Source: Clostridia bacterium (GTDB lineage Bacteria > Bacillota_A > Clostridia > Oscillospirales > CAG-272). From it: 18,967 nt of DNA. A program made the translations under genes and the position numbers. How positions within the stretch are numbered: the first letter of the stretch is position 1; every line of letters begins with the position of its first letter. The stretch is taken from NCBI GenBank assembly GCA_017935805.1, contig JAGBGV010000286.1, positions 1 to 18,967 of the forward strand, written 5' to 3'. Below are positions 1 through 6,936 of the stretch, in pieces. Below the pieces are notes generated by a model. That model was not told the DNA's origin, did no database searches, and saw nothing but the letters and a program-made list of their open reading frames with translations.

Positions 1-23
1 AACCACGCGACTATCGCGTGGTT
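1..23. terminator. Perfect 10-bp hairpin at the window edge, possible terminator
   Basis: AACCACGCGA and TCGCGTGGTT form a perfect 10-bp stem around a 3-nt CTA loop. On the plus strand it is followed by a short T run (TTTT, then CGG), so it could end a rightward gene lying left of the window. On the minus strand the downstream bases fall outside the window, so a role as a second terminator after blaR1 cannot be excluded. The structure is seen; its direction is unresolved. Confidence 0.5.
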
Positions 24-36
24 TTCGGTATACAAC

Positions 37-70
37 AAAACGCACCGTACTTTCGGGTACAGTGCGTTTT
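37..70 (-). terminator. Rho-independent terminator of the blaI-blaR1 unit
   Basis: A hairpin starts 5 nt after the blaR1 stop codon. Read as minus-strand RNA, ACGCACUGUAC pairs with GUACGGUGCGU through one U-G wobble, around a CCGAAA loop, and is followed by UUUUGUUGU. On the plus strand the wobble position becomes a C-A mismatch, so the minus strand is the better-folded direction. The A-rich left arm gives T-rich sequence on both strands, so it may work bidirectionally. Confidence 0.8.
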
Positions 71-75
71 TTGTT

Positions 76-1920
76 TTATCTGGGATTTTTGTCAACATAT
101 CGGTCTTGCAGATTACTTAATTCTGCTTTAAGCTCCGCGAGCTTATCTGCACATACAATGTACGCTTCACCGGATATATAAAGTGCGTCAGAAGGCATCT
201 TGCTGATGTCCACAGGTCCGCTTGCAGGTCCGAGTTCTCTTTCCGAGCCTCCCCAGCCACCGTTGTGAACGATCTTTACCGTGTCGCCGATCTGCAGCTC
301 TTCATTTGTGTATCCTTCACCGATCCAGAATCGGAAGGTATCAGCTTCCCAGTTACAGAACATCTGAGTGCCGGGAATAAGCGGCTTTACGACAATATAG
401 CTCATACTGCCGTATACGGGTTCAAAATCTTGGCCGTTGACGATAACAACATTGTCCTCTGTGCCCATGTCAACTATGACACCGACATCAATGTAGAACA
501 TTCTTCTCGTTTGGGTCTCCTCGCTGTACGCACCGATCATACCGCTGTCGATCATTATGTTCTCAGTAGGTTCGATAACAAGTCTGCCTTCGCGGAGATA
601 CTCTTCGGAGAAAGCGGACAGCTCCCACTCACCCTTGTACTGTCTTGCGATCTTCAGCCCCTCGTCTGTGGGCTCAAAATACAGCTCACTTACATGATCA
701 TAAGGAATGAATATATTGTAGTACTCCTTATAGCCGTTCTTGTAAATTGAAACATCACGGGTAAGATCAGGGAATCCGTTGTTCCTGTTGCTGGGATCGC
801 TGATAACCAGATACTCCTCTTCCCCATCGCCGTCTATATCGTAGTACACCTCGGTCAGAAGCTGGGGTTCAAAGCTGTCACCCTCCTTGTCGGGCACAAC
901 TGTCTCCACATACTCGTCATCAGGTATTTCATTATTCTCCTGAGCAGAAACAGGGTCTGTAAGCAGGCAGACAGATGCTACAGTTACCGCAACTACTGCC
1001 GCAATAATAATCAATAATGTAGGTTTTCTGTAAGTCAACACGTTTTTGATCCTCCATTTCACGCTGACTTCTCCAAATGCCAAAGGGCAAGCGGAGATCA
1101 TTCTTCTTTGGATACTGCAGGAAAGCAGTACCGTCGTGTATTCGCGTCGATGATATGTGTCCATTCCTCCGATAACCCGCTCGTCACAAGCGATCTCAAT
1201 ATCCCGACAAAGCAAAATGTACGCAAGCCAGATAAGGGGATTGAACCAATGCAATGCGAGAAGCGCGAACCCGAGAGGCTTCCAAAGATGATCGCATCTT
1301 TTGATGTGCGCCATCTCATGAGCTGTGACGTGATCACGTTCTCTCTCGCTGAGTGATGAGGGAATGTAGATCCTCGGACATATGAGACCAAGGATAAAAG
1401 GCGAGTCGATGTAATCGCAGATGTACACCTTGTCCTGCACATGTATCGACGGAGATACCTTTTTGCGGAATCTCAAATAACTGCCTATGCCGTATGCCGC
1501 CATGAGTAATGCACCGGCAAGCCATATCCACGAGCTGATTTCCTGCCATGAGCGCTCTTTCTCCACCTGCGGTTCTATATACAACGGAGCTTTCTCGCAT
1601 GCACTGCCGTTCTGAATGTTCGGCTGCTCTGTTATTGACTCACCGTAACCTGACGGAATTATCGGGATAATTTGCTCGTTGTCAAAAACCTGCTCATAGG
1701 ACTGATACGTGCTATTGTCAATCGGGCTTTTGCTTGGCATCACGCTGAAGGAGCTCTCAATCGCAAAGGGACAGACGAGACGCACCGCAACAAGCATCCA
1801 CATAAGGCAATGGATCCAGCGCGGAGCTTTTTTCAGCAGCAATTTGATCAGTATTACCGCCACCGCCACAATGCTCGCCGAAAGACTCATTCGGGCAATT
1901 TCAAAAAACAAAAGAGTCAT
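76..1920 (-). CDS. BlaR1/MecR1-type M56 membrane metalloprotease, non-PBP sensor domain
   Basis: This is a membrane zinc protease of the M56 (BlaR1/MecR1) family, whose members transmit an outside signal by cleaving or triggering loss of the partner BlaI-type repressor. The N terminus holds hydrophobic helices (about residues 5-28 and 38-52). The zinc site HEMAH is at 201-205, with the downstream ACDER block as the probable third-ligand region. A further membrane helix lies at about 302-320. The remaining 290 or so residues should be extracellular. They contain a calcium-loop-like DIDGDGEEE stretch (361-369) and show no recognisable SxxK/SxN/KTG penicillin-binding domain as in BlaR1. An upstream GTG at 1929 is possible, but AGGTG lies 6 nt before the ATG at 1920, which I prefer. 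That leaves a 1-nt gap after the blaI stop, so translation is probably coupled. The family is clear; the ligand is unknown. Confidence 0.88.
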   Translation of the reverse strand: MTLLFFEIARMSLSASIVAVAVILIKLLLKKAPRWIHCLMWMLVAVRLVCPFAIESSFSVMPSKSPIDNSTYQSYEQVFDNEQIIPIIPSGYGESITEQPNIQNGSACEKAPLYIEPQVEKERSWQEISSWIWLAGALLMAAYGIGSYLRFRKKVSPSIHVQDKVYICDYIDSPFILGLICPRIYIPSSLSERERDHVTAHEMAHIKRCDHLWKPLGFALLALHWFNPLIWLAYILLCRDIEIACDERVIGGMDTYHRREYTTVLLSCSIQRRMISACPLAFGEVSVKWRIKNVLTYRKPTLLIIIAAVVAVTVASVCLLTDPVSAQENNEIPDDEYVETVVPDKEGDSFEPQLLTEVYYDIDGDGEEEYLVISDPSNRNNGFPDLTRDVSIYKNGYKEYYNIFIPYDHVSELYFEPTDEGLKIARQYKGEWELSAFSEEYLREGRLVIEPTENIMIDSGMIGAYSEETQTRRMFYIDVGVIVDMGTEDNVVIVNGQDFEPVYGSMSYIVVKPLIPGTQMFCNWEADTFRFWIGEGYTNEELQIGDTVKIVHNGGWGGSERELGPASGPVDISKMPSDALYISGEAYIVCADKLAELKAELSNLQDRYVDKNPR

Positions 1921-1921
1921 G

Positions 1922-2284
1922 TCATTCACCTGAATACTGGTCGATCATACGGCGCAGTGCATCAATCTCCTCACGCGAGAGCTGCTTACGCTTTGTAAAT
2001 GCCGCAAAAAATGCGGGAAGCGAGCCATCAAAGGTCTCTTCCACGAATTTTTCACTCTGCATAGCGTAGTAGTCCTGCTCGGAGATAAGTGAAGATACCA
2101 TGCCGTCCTCATTTTTGAAGATACCTCTCTCACACAGCTTGCGCAATACTGTGTAAGTGGTGGGCTTCTTCCAATTGAGCTCCGCCTCGCACAGCTTCAC
2201 AAGCTGACCGGACGGGAGAGGCTCATTTCTCCAGATGATCTCTGCGAATTTTGTTTCAACTACTCCAAGTGTGTATTCTTCCAT
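1922..2284 (-). CDS. BlaI/MecI-family winged-helix transcriptional repressor
   Basis: This 120-residue protein has the length and layout of the BlaI/MecI (penicillinase repressor) family. These are dimeric DNA-binding proteins inactivated through a partner M56 protease. The N-terminal winged helix includes the typical recognition segment KKPTTYTVLRKLCERG (about residues 39-54). A helical dimerisation region rich in Lys, Arg and Glu follows. The ATG at 2282-2284 has a good AAGGAGA site 8 nt upstream. It is the first gene of a two-gene unit with the blaR1-like gene. Two matching inverted repeats in its own promoter suggest autorepression. The genes it controls besides itself cannot be seen here. 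No beta-lactamase gene is present, so the specific names blaI or mecI are not assigned. Confidence 0.93.
   Translation of the reverse strand: MEEYTLGVVETKFAEIIWRNEPLPSGQLVKLCEAELNWKKPTTYTVLRKLCERGIFKNEDGMVSSLISEQDYYAMQSEKFVEETFDGSLPAFFAAFTKRKQLSREEIDALRRMIDQYSGE
1927..1931 (-). promoter_or_regulatory. Ribosome binding site deciding the blaR1 start
   Basis: AGGTG lies 6 nt upstream of the ATG at 1918-1920 and overlaps the in-frame GTG at 1927-1929. No purine-rich site precedes that GTG at a useful distance. This favours the ATG and places the ribosome binding site inside the last codons of the blaI-like gene. Confidence 0.6.
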
Positions 2285-2310
2285 TGTCGATTCTCCTTAT
2301 AATATGTTTG

Positions 2311-2327
2311 GTTTATTACCGGTAAAC
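2311..2327. promoter_or_regulatory. Putative BlaI-family operator 2 (downstream of the start site)
   Basis: This second 17-bp element has the same outer half-sites, GTTTA-N7-TAAAC, with a TTACCGGTAA palindrome at its core. It starts 29 bp from the start of the first site, so the two dyads lie nearly three helical turns apart. It would fall in the untranslated leader of the blaI-like gene. Two such sites fit cooperative repression. Confidence 0.6.
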
Positions 2328-2338
2328 CTCGCATTATT

Positions 2339-2367
2339 AGTTTATCACAAATAAACCAATTTGTCAA
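2339..2367 (-). promoter_or_regulatory. Sigma-A promoter of the blaI-blaR1 unit
   Basis: On the minus strand a perfect TTGACA (2362-2367) is separated by exactly 17 bp from TAAACT (2339-2344). The expected transcription start is near 2332, giving a leader of about 50 nt. An inverted repeat fills the space between the two boxes, as expected for a promoter blocked by a bound repressor. Confidence 0.75.
2340..2356. promoter_or_regulatory. Putative BlaI-family operator 1 (between -35 and -10)
   Basis: GTTTAT and ATAAAC form a perfect inverted repeat around CACAA, 17 bp overall. It lies within the spacer of the blaI promoter and reaches into the -10 box. A repressor dimer here would block RNA polymerase. 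The half-site GTTTA differs from the TACA/TGTA cores described for staphylococcal BlaI and MecI. Assignment to this regulator is inferred from position and from the matching second site. Confidence 0.65.
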
Positions 2368-2378
2368 TAGCTTTTTTG

Positions 2379-2410
2379 AAAAAAACTGCGTACATTTCTG
2401 TACACAGTTT
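2379..2410 (-). terminator. Strong Rho-independent terminator after thiN
   Basis: In minus-strand RNA, AAACUGUGUACA pairs with UGUACGCAGUUU over 12 bp with one U-G wobble, closed by a GAAA tetraloop. It is followed by a run of seven U that begins within the stem base. The hairpin begins 9 nt after the thiN stop codon. It separates the housekeeping cluster from the blaI-blaR1 promoter, whose -35 box starts 11 nt further on. Confidence 0.9.
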
Positions 2411-2419
2411 GGTTTTCAC

Positions 2420-3055
2420 TTATCTTTTGCTTGTTACAAGCAGTGCAGCTCCCTTTACCGAAATTGTTGCATATTCTCCAACAACCTCATTACTGAGCGC
2501 GTAAGGACGCTGTCTTATAAGTCTGGCGTCTGTCAGTGGATACTTACATCCCTGCTCTGTAATATTACATTCGTCCAGAGCAAATACGGAGAAGTAACCG
2601 CCGTCAGCAGGTACTGTCACGCTTTCGTTGAGTATCACCTGAACAGAGTTTTCGCCGTCGGTAAGTCTTACCTTTACGCCTTGTTTGCGAAGCTCCTCAA
2701 GGTAGAATACGTTTGAGAGCGAGTGGTCGATTCGTCCGCCTGTACCGCCAACGATCGTAATGTATGTGCATCCGTTATCCCGTGCATACTCACAGGCAAG
2801 CATAGTGTCTGTAAGATCCTTTTCACAAGCCACGCGGAGAATGTCCATTCCTGAAGGGAGACTATCCTTATATGAGTCAAAGTCACCCATTGTGATATCA
2901 GGCGTGATCCCCAGCTTTTTAGCAGTCGCATAACCGCTGTCAGCCGCGATGATCAGATCTACCGATTTGGGCAAGAGGCTCTGTGCAAGCTGAATATTGC
3001 AGTAGCCGCCGGTAATTACAAGTGCTGTTTTCATTCCGTTTACCGTCTTTTCCAT
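2420..3055 (-). CDS. thiN: Thiamine pyrophosphokinase
   Basis: This enzyme transfers pyrophosphate from ATP to thiamine to make the cofactor thiamine diphosphate, in the cytoplasm. Family signatures are visible: AADSG (38-42), GDFDS (57-61), KDLTDT (79-84) and the substrate-site segment GGTGGRIDHSLSN (103-115). The length of 211 residues is normal. The ATG at 3053-3055 is preceded by AAAGGAG at about 9 nt and overlaps the end of rsgA by 16 bp. A second ATG at 3032-3034 would give an MKTALVI start but has a weaker site. It is the last gene of the cluster, and the same rsgA to thiN order is known from Bacillus, where rpe lies between them. Here rpe is missing. Confidence 0.95.
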   Translation of the reverse strand: MEKTVNGMKTALVITGGYCNIQLAQSLLPKSVDLIIAADSGYATAKKLGITPDITMGDFDSYKDSLPSGMDILRVACEKDLTDTMLACEYARDNGCTYITIVGGTGGRIDHSLSNVFYLEELRKQGVKVRLTDGENSVQVILNESVTVPADGGYFSVFALDECNITEQGCKYPLTDARLIRQRPYALSNEVVGEYATISVKGAALLVTSKR

Positions 3056-4089
3056 TGTGGAACACTCCTTTGCTCGTCAAATATTCTAACATAACTGTCG
3101 TGGCGTGACTGTGATATCTCGCCGCTTTTTACTTTCTCAAGCACCGCGCATCCCTCTTCACGAAGGTGGGTGCATTTTTTGTATCTGCATTCTCCAATGC
3201 AATCCGCGAACTCACGGAAGCTCTCCGCCAGCTCGTCATAAGGGAAAAAGTCGAACCTAGTGAAGTCAAGCATGGAGAATCCGGGTGTGTCCGCAAGCCA
3301 GAATGTGCTCTCGCCAACTGACAAGGGATACAGCTCAACGTGTCGGGTCGTATGTCTGCCGCGCTCCGTTTTGAGACTTACCTTTCCCGTTTTCAGATTA
3401 AGATCCGGGAACAGAGCCGTCATAAGCGTTGATTTTCCCGCCCCCGATACTCCGGCGAATGCGCCGCTGATATTCTCCCCGCGCAGCTTTGCTTCATGTG
3501 ATATCTCCGCTATGTAAGTCCCGAGCACGTCCACTCCCTCGCCGCTTTCACAGCTGAGAAGGAATACCCGGTATCCCGCCTTAGAGTATATCTCCTTTAT
3601 TTCCTCTGCTCGCGCTCTGTCGAGATCCGCCTTGTTCACCACGATGACCGTCTCGATGCCGTAGTTTTCTGCAATAACGGTCAACTTGTCTGCAGTAAGC
3701 AGGTCAGGCTCGGGAGATGCGCACGGAACTACCGCGAACAGGTAGTCAAGGTTAGCCACAGGCGGTCTGATAAGCAGATTGCGTCTCGGTAACACCTTGT
3801 CTATCACATGGTCCACGTCTACGCCCTGCTTTTTGTGGGGTGAGCTTTTGTAGCCCTTCTTTCCGCGTGCAGCCTGCTCGTCATAGGCAAGGTCATCCTT
3901 GTCGTCAAGTGTGGCAAGGGATATCTCCACTTCATCTCCGACTGTTGGAGTGATATTCTCCCGCCGCAATATTCCTCTCGCACGGCAAAGGACTTCGTCG
4001 CCGTAGCAGAGGTCCGATTCTATAGGTCTTACGCAGTAAAGTCCGCCGACTCCACGCGTAATTATTCCTTTGATTGTGTCTGATTTCAA
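3040..4089 (-). CDS. rsgA: Ribosome small-subunit assembly GTPase RsgA
   Basis: RsgA is a circularly permuted GTPase that checks late 30S subunit maturation. An N-terminal OB-fold comes first, then the G motifs in permuted order: NKAD (152-155), P-loop GVSGAGKS (213-220) and DTPG (267-270). A C-terminal zinc knuckle carries C301, C306, H308 and C314. The start is a TTG at 4087-4089 with GAGG 7 nt upstream; no suitable in-frame ATG lies nearby. Between the OB-fold and the GTPase domain (about 61-96) sits a charged, Lys-rich insertion that ordinary RsgA proteins lack. It lies 33 bp after prkC, and PrkC-type kinases phosphorylate RsgA in other Firmicutes, so the neighbourhood makes functional sense. 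Confidence 0.96.
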   Translation of the reverse strand: MKSDTIKGIITRGVGGLYCVRPIESDLCYGDEVLCRARGILRRENITPTVGDEVEISLATLDDKDDLAYDEQAARGKKGYKSSPHKKQGVDVDHVIDKVLPRRNLLIRPPVANLDYLFAVVPCASPEPDLLTADKLTVIAENYGIETVIVVNKADLDRARAEEIKEIYSKAGYRVFLLSCESGEGVDVLGTYIAEISHEAKLRGENISGAFAGVSGAGKSTLMTALFPDLNLKTGKVSLKTERGRHTTRHVELYPLSVGESTFWLADTPGFSMLDFTRFDFFPYDELAESFREFADCIGECRYKKCTHLREEGCAVLEKVKSGEISQSRHDSYVRIFDEQRSVPQWKRR

Positions 4090-4122
4090 AAATTTACCTC
4101 TTTCGGCAAATAAAATGTCTTA

Positions 4123-6051
4123 TTACTGGCGGTTCTGCTGCTGTTGCATATACCAATCGTAGAAATCGCTCCAGCTGGAACCGCCGTCATCGTCCGAATC
4201 ATCCGTGTCGGCAGGTTTCTGAGTTTCACCTGGCTTCTTTGTTTCCTCCGGATCATCATTGAACCAGTCATCGTCCGGATCGTTGTTGTGCGACGGACGC
4301 TCTGTCTCCTCCGGCTCGCGCATATCCTCTTCTGTAGGAATTGTTGTACCGTCACCGGAGTATGAGGGCCCACCGCTTATTGTAAAGTCAACAGCACTGT
4401 AAATGGGGATCTCGCGCCAAGCCTCAACGCTTTGGGTAAGCACAAGTCCTACCTCATCAGTGCTCTTCACATAGGTGACCTTGCCGATCTCCAGATCATT
4501 TTCCATAAGTGCAAGGAGAGTCTGTGCTTCGTTCATCCCAACAAAGTAAGGAACCGTTGTTTTGACCGTATCAGTCCCTTGGCTTACATAGAGGATAACA
4601 GAATCCCCCTCCTGCAGCATTGTTCCTGCTACGGGATCAGTTTTTACAACAAATCCGATCTCATGAGTATCGCTGGTAACATGCTCTATCTTCACCTTGA
4701 GTCCAAGCTTGCGTATTGCGGAATCTGCAACACGGTAGTCCATTACTGTATAATCCTCAAGGAAGATCTCACGGACTCCAAGGCTGATCCAAAGAGTGAT
4801 ATTGCACTTCTGCTTACCTGCAAGCACCTTACGCACTTCGTCTGCCGCAGGCTCCTGCTTGATTATTACACCCTTGGAAACAGTATCGCTGTGCTCATAT
4901 TTTAAGGTTGGCTCGCTGTAGTAATTACTTGTCTTGAACCAGTTTGCAAGATCATCCGTGTATATGGCGTTTGTGAAGTTATCCACCTCAATGTTCTCGT
5001 ACTGCTCCAGATTACTGTTGAATAGCAGCTTGTCAACCATATAATAAGCTGAAACTGCGGCGGCAATAAGGAATGCCACGGTAACACCCATTATGATCGG
5101 GAACATTGATCTGCTTGTACGGCGTCTCGGCTTTGGCTCTTCTGACACCTTTGCCTTTTTCTTGGATTTATCCTTCGGCTTTGCTGTTTTCTTCTCTCTG
5201 AATATGATCTTCGGATTCTCTCTCAGCTTCTGCAGATGAGACAGCATGTCTTCCGCGCTCTGGTATCTTGCCTCGGGATCCTTTTCCATGGCGTGCATGA
5301 TGATCTGCTCAAGCCCCACCGGAATGTATGGGTTGATTTCCCGCGGCAGCATAGGAGTATCATTCACCTGCTTCAGTGCAACCGATACCGGAGAATCTCC
5401 CGTAAACGGCAGGCATCCCGTTGCCATCTCGTACATCATGATACCGAGTGAATAAAGGTCACTTCGGGAATCGATGTCCCGTCCGCTTGCCTGCTCTGGG
5501 CTGATATAGTAAACCGTACCGATTGCCTTTTCGGTCATGGATATAGTGTCAGTATTAGGCAGCTTGGCAATACCGAAGTCCGTCACCTTGATAACGCCGT
5601 TTTTCAGCAGCATTATGTTGTGAGGTTTGATATCACGGTGTACGATTCCCTTTTTATGAGCGTGCTCAAGGGCTTTGAGAATCTGCGTTGTATAGCTGAT
5701 TATCTCACGGAGGTTAAGCACCTCTCTGTGCTGCATATAGCTTTTCAGCGTGATGCCTTCAACGTATTCCATGACGATATATTTGATGTTCTCGCGTACA
5801 GATACGTCATAAATGTTTACGATATTCTGATGTGAGAGCATCGCAACAGCCTTGGACTCATTGATAAAACGCTGAACCGATTGGCTGTCTGCGGATATTT
5901 CATCCTTGAGGATCTTGACAGCAACCACACGGCGCATCAGTATGTCCGTTGCCTTGAATACAACCGCCATACCGCCGATGCCGATAACGCGCTCGATCCT
6001 GTATCTGTTGTCGAACACCAGTCCGACGTATTTTTCATATAATTCCATCAT
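4123..6051 (-). CDS. prkC: PASTA-domain Ser/Thr protein kinase (PrkC/Stk1 type)
   Basis: This is a membrane-spanning Hanks-type kinase that responds to peptidoglycan fragments or lipid II through external PASTA domains. The cytoplasmic kinase domain spans about 17-275, with the glycine loop GIGGMA (24-29), catalytic K46, HRDIKPHN around D140, and DFG (158-160). A basic, Lys-rich juxtamembrane segment (285-313) and one membrane helix (317-338) follow. Three PASTA repeats come next (about 353-425, 430-491 and 498-560), the first of them weakly conserved. The last 80 residues form a highly acidic Glu/Asp/Pro/Thr-rich tail ending in a Gln-rich patch, which is unusual. The start is one of two adjacent ATG codons (6049 or 6046), with AGGTGG upstream. 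It follows the phosphatase gene by 22 bp, as in most Firmicutes. Confidence 0.96.
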   Translation of the reverse strand: MMELYEKYVGLVFDNRYRIERVIGIGGMAVVFKATDILMRRVVAVKILKDEISADSQSVQRFINESKAVAMLSHQNIVNIYDVSVRENIKYIVMEYVEGITLKSYMQHREVLNLREIISYTTQILKALEHAHKKGIVHRDIKPHNIMLLKNGVIKVTDFGIAKLPNTDTISMTEKAIGTVYYISPEQASGRDIDSRSDLYSLGIMMYEMATGCLPFTGDSPVSVALKQVNDTPMLPREINPYIPVGLEQIIMHAMEKDPEARYQSAEDMLSHLQKLRENPKIIFREKKTAKPKDKSKKKAKVSEEPKPRRRTSRSMFPIIMGVTVAFLIAAAVSAYYMVDKLLFNSNLEQYENIEVDNFTNAIYTDDLANWFKTSNYYSEPTLKYEHSDTVSKGVIIKQEPAADEVRKVLAGKQKCNITLWISLGVREIFLEDYTVMDYRVADSAIRKLGLKVKIEHVTSDTHEIGFVVKTDPVAGTMLQEGDSVILYVSQGTDTVKTTVPYFVGMNEAQTLLALMENDLEIGKVTYVKSTDEVGLVLTQSVEAWREIPIYSAVDFTISGGPSYSGDGTTIPTEEDMREPEETERPSHNNDPDDDWFNDDPEETKKPGETQKPADTDDSDDDGGSSWSDFYDWYMQQQQNRQ

Positions 6052-6073
6052 TATCAGTAATCCACCTACGGTA

Positions 6074-6829
6074 TTATATTGACAGTATCACTGCCGTTAT
6101 GTTGTCAAGTCCTCCGCGGCTGTTAGCGGAAGCCACAAGAGTTTCGCAAGCCGACTGTATGTCACAGCTTGTCTTTATACCGTAGACCGTTTCGCCTATC
6201 TCATGGGGATCCACGTGGTTGGTAAGCCCATCAGAGCAGAGCACGATCATATCTCCCGCCTTGATGTCGCAGGTAAAGAGGTCCGATTCAACAGTTCTCT
6301 CTGTACCGACAGCACGGGTGATAAGGTTTTTATTCTTTGAATTTTTTGCTTCTTCAAGGGACATCTTGCCCATGTCAACAAGATACTGTACATAGGAGTG
6401 GTCGTGGGATATCTGCTTAATTTCTTCTTCTCTCGCAAGATAAAGGCGGCTGTCACCGATGTTTACAACATATGCGTGCTCACCGGAAACAATGCAGCCC
6501 ACAAGAGTTGTTCCCATTCCGGAAAGTGAGGAATCAGTCATTGCCAGCTGATGAACAGCGCGGTTAGCTTCCTTTGCGGCAGAAGAAAGGCACGCGAGAA
6601 TATCGTCTCCGCTCATGCCGAAAAATGCGGGGTGCTCACGTTCCACCTCACTCACCTTATCTCTGAACACTGTGGACGCAACAGAGCTTGCTACATTTCC
6701 GCCGTTAGCTCCGCCCATTCCGTCACAAACCACCGCCAGAAGTACATCTGCCGAGTATCTCATCACTATAAAGTTGTCCTGGTTTGCAGTACGTCTTTTT
6801 CCCACGTCGGTTATACCGTAAAAAAACAT
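6074..6829 (-). CDS. stp: PP2C-type Ser/Thr protein phosphatase (PrpC/Stp)
   Basis: This soluble metal-dependent phosphatase removes phosphate from targets of the adjacent PASTA kinase. PPM-family motifs are in order: NQD (16-18), DGMGG (36-40), the GMGTT segment, NIGDSRLYL, the LCSDGLTNHV block near residue 200, and GGLDNIT near the C terminus. All supply metal-binding aspartates. The length of 251 residues matches PrpC/Stp proteins. The ATG at 6827-6829 has AAGGGAG 6 nt upstream. It is the first gene after an internal promoter, so phosphatase, kinase, rsgA and thiN can be expressed apart from the upstream genes. Confidence 0.95.
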   Translation of the reverse strand: MFFYGITDVGKRRTANQDNFIVMRYSADVLLAVVCDGMGGANGGNVASSVASTVFRDKVSEVEREHPAFFGMSGDDILACLSSAAKEANRAVHQLAMTDSSLSGMGTTLVGCIVSGEHAYVVNIGDSRLYLAREEEIKQISHDHSYVQYLVDMGKMSLEEAKNSKNKNLITRAVGTERTVESDLFTCDIKAGDMIVLCSDGLTNHVDPHEIGETVYGIKTSCDIQSACETLVASANSRGGLDNITAVILSI

Positions 6830-6866
6830 ATGACACTCCCTTGATCTATAGTTATCTGTTGTTTGC

Positions 6867-6895
6867 TGTATAATTTTGTACAGTTCTAATGTTAA
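6867..6895 (-). promoter_or_regulatory. Probable internal sigma-A promoter upstream of stp
   Basis: On the minus strand TTAACA (6890-6895) is followed after 17 bp by TATACA (6867-6872). The start site would be near 6860, about 30 nt before the stp start codon. It lies in the largest gap (107 bp) inside the housekeeping cluster. Box matches are 5 of 6 and 4 of 6, so the call is moderate. Confidence 0.5.
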
Positions 6896-6936
6896 GACGA
6901 ACGATTTCGTCCTTTTGTTCCGCTTTTAAGTAAAAA

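Noticed and set aside
76..2284. A beta-lactam resistance operon
   Set aside because: The regulator pair is of the BlaI-BlaR1 family, but there is no beta-lactamase or mecA-like gene and the sensor region lacks penicillin-binding motifs. Resistance is not supported.
6896..6911. GACGAA/TTCGTC hairpin after rlmN, as a terminator
   Set aside because: On the minus strand the following bases are TTAACATT, without a U tract. On the plus strand no gene reads into it. Left as a possible processing or pause site only.
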